Shown: piece after piece, positions 32,939 to 41,170 of the stretch
Numbering within the stretch: position 1 is the first letter of the stretch
How the letters are laid out: the number at the start of each line of letters is the position of its first letter
Assembly (NCBI GenBank): GCA_030248065.1
Contig: JASAMV010002500.1
Location: 1 to 41,170 of the forward strand
Direction: 5' to 3'
DNA from: Rhynchonema sp. JSB1_4
Lineage: Eukaryota > Nematoda > Chromadorea > Monhysterida > Xyalidae
Length of the DNA: 41,170 nucleotides
Position numbers and translations under genes: made by a program
Notes under the pieces: model-generated
Told to the model about the DNA's origin: nothing
Databases searched by the model: none
Seen by the model: the letters and a program-made list of their open reading frames with translations, nothing else

Positions 32939-34719
32939 ATGCACCACCGCGTGGTACCAAAAACCGAAGTGTTTTTGTGCATTCTTATCGATTTAAGGAA
33001 TGAGACATTTTCGGCACGTGAGAAAATTAATCACTTCTCGTTTTTGGAACGGTGTTTGCTGCGAGAGTTAATTATGACCGCCTGTTTTTCGCATGCAGGT
33101 GGCTGCGCAGCAGCTCTACTGCGCTTAGCCAAAAACTTTCCACGTGGTTTTGTGCATCTTTGTGGTTTCCGATCGAAAACAGATGACTGGCAAGGCAAAT
33201 TGCCAGAATATGGATCTTTCTTAGTTGTATGGATTTTCGCGCTAATTTTCAATTCAGCAAGCCAACTTGGCTTTGTAATTGCCTTCGTTTCGTGCTCCAT
33301 CTAATATTCCAACAACAAAAACGATTTAACTTAGTTAATCGGCTGTAAGCTCCCAAGGTTGCGACCTACAATACCTACAAATGTGCTGTATCACGTTTAT
33401 AGGTCCTCTTAACCGAAAAAACGTTCGTTCTTGGCCCGCGCACGTGAGGGTTTCCTGGTGTGTGTGTGTGTGTGTGTGTGTTTTCATATTTCAACCAAAA
33501 AATCGTCTGATTAATGGTTATTTAGTTATTTGGTGTCCAGGATGCGTTAAGTACGATGGAACGCGATTGCCAAACACCACAGGTTCAGTCCACCGCTGTC
33601 TCTTTTTTGGGTCCCGAACAGACGTTGGCACTTGCATTGAGAAATGGAGATTTTGGAACGTGACTCATGCTGTACAATGTTGCAATGTTTTTTGATTCGG
33701 AATTTTTATCTGTTTCCATTTCTGCAGGTGTACTGGGTTTACTCCAAAGTCTGTTACGCATGCAAATGTCCCAACCTTCAGTCGTCAATGGTGGACGTCA
33801 AGGCAGCCAGACCAAAGCAGCCATGGGCGAGGTAATCTGCACAACATATACTCCGGCAATTCTTTTGGGAGAAACCTTTCAATGACGTTGCCTGATCCGT
33901 AAAGCGCATTATGCGTGCACTGGCTACAGAAGTCACGTGACCGCTGTAGCCAGTGCACGCATCATGCGCTTTATACGGATCAGGCAACGCGTTTGAAAAG
34001 TTTCTCCCAAAAGAATTGTCAGAGTATAACATTATGACATTAGGCTGCGCTGAGGACCGCTGTTGATGATGTGCGTTAACGACATGAGTATAAGCCAAAC
34101 TTTTCCGACTGTTCCCTGTGCTGAGTCACTGTCAATTTTTCAAAAAAAATGTCAGCAAAATTGGACGGACTGTGGGTCTTGTGATTGCCACCCACCGCAG
34201 TCATAGTGTGAGAGACGGTACAACAACCATAATGTGGCCCCGTGCCTGGGTATCATCCATCTATGTAGGTATATAACAACACACATATACACCAAGTTCA
34301 CTAGCACAAGCTGCGTCGTTCCTGATATTCAGGAACCAGGCAGTGCAAACTTGCGACCGTTTAGGTACAGTTCGTGCTTTCATTTTCGGCCAGCATCTGC
34401 TTGAGAAAATGCAGAAATAATGGCTTGGTCGCCAGATAAGCGACGCAGAAGAAACCGCTTACAACTTGTCCAAATGTTTAGTATACACGCACTGCAATCC
34501 ACAAGAGTTTATGCTGCGGTTGCGCTTGCATCTTCAGAAAAGGCGCTTGACGGCGCGCCACTTTGGCTCAATCTATACCAGGCGCCCTCAGGGTTAAGCC
34601 GGTGTTGTTGTTGTTGTCTTCAGCAGCAGGTTGACATTTTACACAAAACACAACAACACACCGTTGTGAACTTTTTACTTGAAGCGACCGCTGTGTTTAT
34701 TGATTCCGTCAGCGCATAA
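32939..34719 (+). CDS. Possible four-exon gene, weak support
   Basis: Candidate exons 32939-33146, 33541-33582, 33728-33831 and 34624-34719 have acceptable splice sites and agree in phase, giving about 149 residues and a TAA stop. The third exon is the best (TTTCTGCAG acceptor, GAG then GTAATC donor, peptide LLQSLLRMQMSQPSVVNGG). None matches a family I know, and the first exon is only an open frame. An opposite-strand ORF also covers 33031-33300. Treat this as a hypothesis. Confidence 0.25.
33460..33481 (+). repeat. TG microsatellite
   Basis: An uninterrupted run of about 11 TG units. It would lie in the first intron of the possible 32939-34719 gene. Confidence 0.9.
33847..34028. mobile_element. 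Foldback element with 80-base arms
   Basis: TATACTCCGGCAATTCTTTT, GTTGCCTGATCCGTAAAGCG and GCGTGCACTGGCTACAG are mirrored in order on the right around a short CACGTG-centred loop. TATA at both tips may include a TA duplication. The inner block GTTGCCTGAT-CG-AAAGC is shared with the element at 8655-8846. No coding capacity. Confidence 0.85.
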
Positions 34720-35806
34720 AGACGACGGCTCCACCTCGACTGAAGTAAACTGCCATTGTCATTTTAATTTTTTTTGTTCAAAAACTAGCGCTTCTGTGCA
34801 CCTTGCACGTGAAGGTTGAAGTCTGTGCGCTTTTACAAACTCCCAAATCCGATCGTAAGTTTGATTATAATTTATGTGATTGTTTTTCAGTGCAGATTTT
34901 TCTTTCGACATAACAGCCATTGCTCTGTGCCGATATGAGAAAATACATGTGTGTTTTGCGCTGGAACTTTAACAAAAATGGGGCTGCTCTCATATGACAC
35001 AAAATGATAGAAAGTGAATTATGCCACGCTGTTTGTCTGGAGCCGTTGCATAGAGCAAAAACATAACATATTGAACACCAACCGTCCCTGTTCCGCATGT
35101 CCAAAGAGATCTTTTAATTTTAAATGTGTTTTTCATTAATAATTTAGTGCCGCACCTTTGACGTCTCTGACAGAGTTACACAGTTGTGACCCCTGCTTAA
35201 CGCATCCAGCAACACTGTACATACTGTGTCTGTCCCAGGTTGCAATGTTTTCATGTGGTGTGCAAGTCATGAGACAACATGGGCGAATAATCATCAACCT
35301 CATCAACTCCATCAAGTATCCATGAGCCTGTGTAGACAATTTACTGTATGACGTTGCAAATAAGCATGTATAGCTATCCGCACTTATTTCAATGTTTCTT
35401 CGTCGCTTGTTTGTCAAGTGTGGTAAAGAAAACGGTGTGCATACTATCAGGGGTCAGATTACCAAGCGGATCCATTATAGGTGGCACCGAAAAAGTGGCG
35501 TGGTACACCTTTTTCGGGTCGATAATAACCTGGGATCGGATTGGGCCTTTTTAGGTCACCCGACCACATATTGATATTATCGGATCGGACTACCTGTACC
35601 TGGTCACATTTGATGTGATCTGACTATACGCATGTATTTACAGACCGCTCCGATCCAATATCCGATCACCAAGTTTGAAGTCGATCAACATTATGTATAC
35701 GTAGGTAACTATTAGTTTTCAGAAAACGAAATTAAAGTATTCACATCAAGAACTGATTCTGGCAATAAATAACTGCCGCCACGTTTTTGTTTGAGTGAAA
35801 TCCAAA
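34720..35806. other. No gene seen; upstream region of the KChIP-like gene
   Basis: AT-rich, with small ORFs on both strands that lack splice or family support. It presumably holds the promoter of the gene starting at 35807, but no TATA box or trans-splice site stands out. Confidence 0.5.
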
Positions 35807-37876
35807 ATGATTACCCTACAAACGCTCTACGCCTTCTATTATCACTGTGTCCGAATCTTCTTCTCGTGGTTCAGCTGGATGTTTGCGGAGAAAAAATACG
35901 TTTCCGAATTACGTGAGTTAAAAAATATTGTTTTTGTGTTCACTTTAAATAATCATTTTTCTTGAATGTATCCCGAGAGCTCAAACCTGTTCTATCCCTA
36001 AAGTTGGAAAAATATTTGGCCATTTGAATCCGTCAAAACTCAATGGTGTGTGTGAAGCATGCGAAAACACTAAGGGCGAACTTAGGTTAAATCCGGAATC
36101 CGGAACCCGGGAATAATTTGCATGCAAAACTACAAAACATTTTCGGACTCCGGAAATATTTCCGGAAAACGCAAAAATTTACGTGCAAAAATAATGCGTT
36201 TTCCGGAAATATTTCCGGATTCCGGATTCAACCTAAGGCCGCCCTAAGAAACAATTTTTTCAGAACAAGAACTAAACGAACTGCGCGAGCTAATGGGTCA
36301 GCATGAGCTGCACAAAAAGCTCAATTTCAACATTCAGCGATTGGTGCAGAAGTCCAAATTCAACGCCAGCGAAATCAAGGCGTTATATAGAGGTTTCAAA
36401 CAGTATTATCCAAACGGGGTTGTGACCAAAGTGAAATTTTTCGACATTTTCACGTGAGTGCTTCCAAAAATCTTTTCAAAATGTTTAACGTTTTATTTCA
36501 CAGCAAAATAATCGCTCTTAAATTTGCAGCCAATTGTTTCCGTTCGGTGATGCACGTCCCTACGCTGAACACGTGTTTCGCGTGTTTGATAGCGATCGAA
36601 ATGGCTACATAAATTTCGAGGTCGGTGGTTATCAAGCTGATAACATCATCAAGCAGTGTGATGCGCAAGAATCTAAAAAAATTTTTGTGGCTCAATTCAA
36701 TATTTTTTGGCAAGAATACAAAAAAATTAGACCAGCGCAGGAGTTCATCACGGGCATTTCGAGCATCATGCGTGGTTCGATACACGAAAAGTTGAAGTGG
36801 ACCTGGAGACTATATGATCCGGACAGTCGCGGATTTATCACTTGGTCGGACTGGATTTATTGCATGACGTTTATTATTTCAGTTTTTCGCACGATCCGAA
36901 AGTTTATTTGCTGCAGCCGTGAAACCGAAGAGTGCTTCTATCTATGCATAGCCAACTTCAGTTGTGCCTGTATCTGTCGGAGCCCGGACGTTAATCCGAC
37001 CTGAAAAACATTAAGATGCTTGACAATCAAGGAATACCTTGTCTCCGCAGGTGCGAACTGTATGACGTCATCAACGCAATGACGTGTATGATCGAGCCTA
37101 AACCATCGTACAACATCGACCAGGGTCTGTCGAAACTGTCAACTGTATTCAATATGGATGAAGAGCTCAGACAGCACACGCAGAGCGTCTTTCAGGTCAG
37201 TCAGGAAATGGTATCCTGTGTACCCTACTGTAGGTTTGATATGAACCCAAGCCGGGGTACTCAGCATGGATTGGGTACCAGGTATACCATCGCTATTGCT
37301 ACCCGCTTCGGATTTCATTTGATTGCCCGGTTTCAGTTACACGATCTATGTAAAACCCCACAAAGAATATAATTGTTGTGGATGGTGTGTTATACAGTCA
37401 TCATGTAAGATTCAAGCGGTATCCCGATCGGTTTTTCAATCTATGTCCAGAATTTTCGATCTCGAAAACATTGAAATCCAGTCCTGAACTCTAACCCCAA
37501 TCACAAACCAACATTTTTTGGTATGCTCCCACAGAGCTCGTGCCGAGTGGTTTTGTTCAAGGTTCTTGTTCTTAGGCTTGGGCTTGGGCTTAGGCCTATA
37601 TGATCCTTTTAAGTGTAAGTCGCAGAGCAGGCTACGCCTGAACCTGAGTATAACCCAAAGCCTAAATGCAGGCATAAGCCCAGGTCTACCTGTAGTGCTG
37701 GGCCTAAAAACCACCACCCGGCGCGGCTGTAGCAGTGCCGTTTTTTGCAGAAACTTGACCTGCAACGTGACGGCATCATTTCCGAGCACGAATTCGTCGC
37801 GTTTTGCCTCAACGACCCGGATACACTCAAATCATTCGAGGCATTCAGAACCGTTCAACCGTTGCGCATTCATTGA
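35807..37876 (+). CDS. KChIP-like neuronal calcium sensor (EF-hand protein)
   Basis: Calcium sensor of the NCS/recoverin family, closest by eye to KChIP proteins, which bind and tune Kv4 channels. Exons 35807-35912, 36264-36453, 36530-36620, 36741-36844, 37051-37195 and 37751-37876 agree in phase and give 253 residues, close to KChIP length. EF1 (around KQYYPNGVV) is degenerate, as in the family. EF2 is DSDRNGYINFEE (119-130), EF3 DPDSRGFITWCE (155-166) and EF4 DLQRDGIISEHE (215-226). The core EIKALYRGF and AEHVFRVFDSDRNG are diagnostic. The N terminus (MITLQTLYAFYYHCVRIFF) is hydrophobic and lacks the MG of myristoylated members. A Harbinger-like MITE ends 19 bases before exon 2. Confidence 0.9.
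36074..36244. mobile_element. PIF/Harbinger-like MITE
   Basis: A 171-base element with ends GGGCGAACTTAGGTT and mirrored AACCTAAGGCCGCCC, flanked by TAA on both sides (36071-36073, 36245-36247). A 3-base TWA duplication and GGGC ends are typical of PIF/Harbinger. Inner TTCCGGAAATATTTCCGGA palindromes are repeated. It lies in intron 1 of the KChIP-like gene. Confidence 0.8.
37560..37730. repeat. TTAGGC-like repeats in opposed orientation
   Basis: 37572-37595 reads TTAGGC TTGGGC TTGGGC TTAGGC in exact register. About 70-120 bases later the complementary motif recurs (GCCTAAATGC, AAGCCCAGG, GGGCCTAAAAACC). This makes an imperfect inverted repeat in the last intron of the KChIP-like gene, ending just before exon 37751. 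Confidence 0.6.
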
Positions 37877-38795
37877 AGCGCTTGGCTGCATTTTTTCCAA
37901 AACTCGAAACACGGTGCTCGAGAGTTGGAACGTGAATTGATAGTCTGGTCCAGGTCAATCTAACACAGATGTCGGGCTCTGAAACACTATCGTGACCTAA
38001 CCGACGAAAGTCGAGTTGAAGCGTGAAATCACCCACCCCGATCAAGCTGTACAGAAACTCGTCGTGAACCCATTGTGATCAATTTTTCATTATCTTTTTA
38101 CACTGAGGCACAAGAAACACTTTGCGGCAATCACCGGTATCCTGTTTTATCTGTCTTTATCCTTATTTGTGCTTGGAGTTATGCTGTATTATATCTTGTA
38201 TGTGGACGTTCTGTATAGTGTTTGTTCCTTTTTGAACAAAAAAGTTGAGATGCTGGCGAAAAATGGAGGGCAGCTGCATGAAAAAATTAGGTGTACTGTG
38301 AGAATACGCAAAAAGTAATATGAAATCTCATCATGTTTATCAGAATCAATACATGGTATAACTTCTAATCGCATCGAAAAGATGAGAAAGGCTATCTTTC
38401 ACCGTAAGGTTGAATTACGGGTGGCAACAAAATAATATTTTCCTCGAAATACCCTCCACAGGATCAAGCGGTTATCAAAACTGACAGCCCCACACGTTGA
38501 CGCGCGGCGTGAATGTCCAGAAATTCCGTGCTGAAACAGTTTGGCATACTGTAGGTACTTATTTTTTGCTCAAAATCGTTCAAGTTTTAACAATTGCACT
38601 TGGCTGTTTTTATCAAGTGTTTTACTGCGTGTCATGTTGATAAACACTTTGGCTTCAAAGACGGATCATTGGATCAAAGTGGCACCCTACTGCGTGCAAA
38701 TTGTGTGCACCCACCCTTCAGGTCGGGCAAGTTTTAAGCAGTGACTGGCCTTATGTATGTACTCCATGGAGCAACGCATACCAGCGGGCAAGCAA
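37877..38795. other. Intergenic, no gene seen
   Basis: 3' region of the KChIP-like gene and downstream of the minus-strand ShKT gene. No poly(A) signal of canonical form and no supported coding frame were seen. Confidence 0.55.
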
Positions 38796-38842
38796 GGGCA
38801 TATTTCCGGGTTCCGGATTCCGGATTTAACCTAAATTCGCCC
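38796..38842. mobile_element. Relic of the Harbinger-like MITE
   Basis: GGGC, then TTCCGGATTCCGGATTTAAC, CTAAATTCGCCC: the right end of the element at 36074-36244 with most of the middle and left arm deleted. Confidence 0.65.
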
Positions 38843-38979
38843 TCATACGTAGATGAAGCTGAGGGTTCAAGGTGTGCTATCAAAACGGTGTCGTGCCAAC
38901 TCGTATCGTATTTCGTTAGAGCAAGTGTACCTTTGGTGTGTGTACTCAAGTTACCGCCAATTTAAAAATTCTAATATAC

Positions 38980-40599
38980 CTAAAACGAAAACAGAGACAG
39001 GTACCTACAACCCATACCAGTGCATCCTTGTGTACCGCACGATTGTTGACACATAATGCACATGAACTGTTTGTTGTTGTGACATTCGCCGTGCTTGGCC
39101 CAGAAACAGCACCACAAATGATGATCCGTGCCACCGTCAGACCCTGATGAGCCGGGGCGCACCCGGCCCGGCTGCGGACTGGGCAGGGGTGCCCATGAAC
39201 TCCAGGCCGTGCGACTTGGGGCGCCAACCGGTGGCTGACAGACTGCAACATGCGGTTAGATCATGATGGTGGCAGACTTGATTAAAGGATCCGGTTCGGT
39301 TCCGCGTGTCTTGGATGCTTGACTTGTCTTTGAGATTATATCGAGATTTATACTGATTGCAGTAATTTAGACCAATTATGTGTGTTCTGTAAGAGCTTTC
39401 TTTATATGACAACTTTACACTGGTCAAATCAAGTGACATCTCGTTGTTGTTCATGGTGTATGTCATTTTGCCGATATCCCACACGATGCGGTCACCAAGC
39501 CCCGTTTTGATACAGTTCGGTTAAAAATTTTGGTCACGTAAAATAGCCATTTTCGTTCGATCAAATACACAGCACCCTGCGCGTGTCGTGTCGGCGTGTC
39601 ATTGGGGCACGCCAGGGTACCAGTGATACTCAATGGTATTCATTGAATGAATCATTGAAATCGGCCATGCCAAAATTACGACGAAATAATGAAATATAAC
39701 CAAATCTATAATAAATCGATACGCAATAATATTCAACTCACATCCGAAACCGACGCACGATCGTTTACAGTACCTGCACATGTACGCTGGATTACGGTCA
39801 CATTCGCTGCGCGATGCCCAATCGTTGCATTTGCGATGCGTGTCGCGTAGACCACCGTTCCAACTTTGATGTGGATGAGGATGCTGCCGCTGAAACATTA
39901 GGCTGTGTTAGCAGTGCGGAAGTGCGGACTTCGAAATTTGCGAATTTTGGTCGTGTGTGAAACGAAATAAGGCTATCATGTTTCATATTTGCACCGACAA
40001 ATTTGGTGGAGTATGAAATAAAATTGTGTTATGAAGTTTCAAATCTTCACCGAGAGATCCGACCGAAGGCTAATGACAGCTTCGAAGAGACAAAAACCGG
40101 TAAAAAGCACCAAACAATTTAAAATGGAGCTGCTGGGTATGGGCAGGCATTTAGGTTTGTCAAATGTGACTGATGATCGAATTACGATTTGGTTAGGAAA
40201 ACGATTCTAGACTGAAATTATTTGCATGAGGATTTCTTACTTTTGAGAAGCTCAGTGGAACCATAAAACTCGTACTCGTTGAATACAGTTCAGTAGCAAC
40301 TCAAACTGCAAGAACTAAAATTTAAAAAGGTTTATCAGAGAAAACCCGAAACCAAATTTATAACACACAGAACATACCGCAGTGTCTGGAGATGACGGAC
40401 CTGCCTGAAGCTTCCATCATGCTCACATTCATCGAAAATTCAGTCAGAGTCATATATATTTGTTATCATGCACATCGGTCGGTTAAAGATACCATCGATA
40501 ATTCATAAAAAAAATCACGAAACTTACCGTAATTCGAACAACAAAAAGCAGTCCAACTAGTAAACACAATAAGCACCGACAACTGGTCACGAATAACAT
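38980..40599 (-). CDS. Secreted protein with two ShKT-like domains
   Basis: Minus-strand exons 40599-40528, 39889-39742 and 39242-38980 join in phase to 160 residues. Exon 1 encodes a signal peptide (basic start, then LLCLLVGLLFVV) and has a consensus GTAAGT donor. Exon 2 holds the first cysteine module (C45, C54, C62, C65, C69, C75; NDWASRSEC, NPAYM). Exon 3 has a Pro/Ser/Gly linker and a second module with almost the same spacing (C118, C127, C135, C138, C142, C147; FWAKHGEC, KQFM). The WA, N and M positions are those of ShKT domains, common in nematode secreted and cuticle-associated proteins. The third and first cysteines are displaced from the usual pattern. Extra exons in the 638-base first intron or beyond 38980 cannot be excluded. 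Function is not predictable from this. Confidence 0.7.
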
Positions 40600-41170
40600 T
40601 TGCAGCGCTGCATTCCTTGAGTCCACGAAATAGGGATGAATGTAAAATAATGAAGATATCAAGAATCGGATGTTTTACTACTTCACCATGTTTATGATGT
40701 GGTCGGGTTGATTGAATCGACGGAGGGGGTCTCTTTGTTATTTCTGAAAGATGTTGAAAACAAAAAAAATGTCTCAAAGAATAAGATGCGCGCCATCATT
40801 CTGCATTTGTAACCAAGGTGTCAAGTTTAATTAATGACGAAACTCAATTATGGCTGAAAAAAGCGTTTGAAACAATTTCGGTCTGTTGGCCCATAAAAAG
40901 ACGGTTTCAGTTTTTTTAATCAATGAGAACATTGCGCATACGTGCAGAGAATAAAAACAGCGGCGAAAAAAGCGCTGGAGTGAAGTAGAGCAGTTTGTGT
41001 TGCGGTTGAATAAAGTGTATGACCGAGGTCATAACTTGCGAAAAAAATGTGCCATTTGCTAATTTCATTGAAGCCTTAGCAGTTACATAAATCTTTGTGA
41101 TGATAATTTTGTTGAAAAGCTGTTTTCCCGCAAGTTTTTTTTGCCCGCTGTTTTGCCCGTTCTTCGCCAG
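40600..41170. other. Upstream region of the ShKT gene; no further gene seen
   Basis: AT-rich with no supported coding frame. It should carry the promoter of the minus-strand ShKT gene, but no clear TATA box or trans-splice acceptor could be picked out. Confidence 0.45.

Noticed and set aside
33031..33300. Minus-strand 89-codon ORF as an upstream exon of the small membrane protein
   Set aside because: No usable splice sites in the phase needed to join the exon at 32631, and the peptide looks unremarkable.

Overview
This is a eukaryotic window and almost certainly nematode. The animal-specific markers are a cuticle collagen with the nematode N-terminal domain and the C-terminal GICPKYC...[11 protein letters not shown] signature, and a CUT-1-like cuticlin (ZP domain). 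Genes are split into many short, GC-richer exons, separated by AT-rich introns from under 100 bases to more than 7 kb. The introns mostly run GT...TTTCAG and carry many non-autonomous transposons. The species and clade cannot be fixed from the sequence.

Left half, 1-22138 (+): one long gene for the condensin I HEAT subunit CAP-G (NCAPG, condensin subunit 3). It enters from the left edge and runs through about 27 in-phase exons to a stop at 22136-22138. Exon 1 has an in-frame TAG at 52-54. The 7.6-kb intron between 12308 and 19912 holds a complete cuticle collagen gene on the same strand (17231-18941, five exons, 293 residues) and two complete hAT-like MITEs. A third hAT-like MITE lies in the preceding intron.

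Middle, 22139-28147: a convergent intergenic region, then the cuticlin gene on the minus strand (26112-23671, eight exons, 378 residues: signal peptide, ZP domain, basic RGKR site, C-terminal membrane segment). Its first intron appears to have a GC donor. Two structural cuticle genes therefore sit about 5 kb apart, with the end of a chromosome-segregation gene between them. A tRNA-like sequence lies at 28148-28230.

Right half, 28231-41170: more repeats, including a palindrome of about 1 kb at 30515-31539, and several small genes. These are two minus-strand exons of an unrecognised helical protein (29914-30194), a small single-pass membrane protein (31789-32575, minus), a possible four-exon plus-strand gene (32939-34719, weak), a KChIP-like neuronal calcium sensor (35807-37876, plus, six exons, 253 residues), and a secreted protein with two ShKT-like domains (38980-40599, minus, three exons, 160 residues).

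Repeats are the other main content. I see at least nine MITE or foldback families, several with clear target-site duplications, and four tracts built on TTAGGC, the nematode telomere hexamer. No virus, bacterial insert, CRISPR array or full transposase gene was seen. All gene models were spliced by eye from reading frame, splice-site and phase agreement plus recalled family sequences. No search was run.
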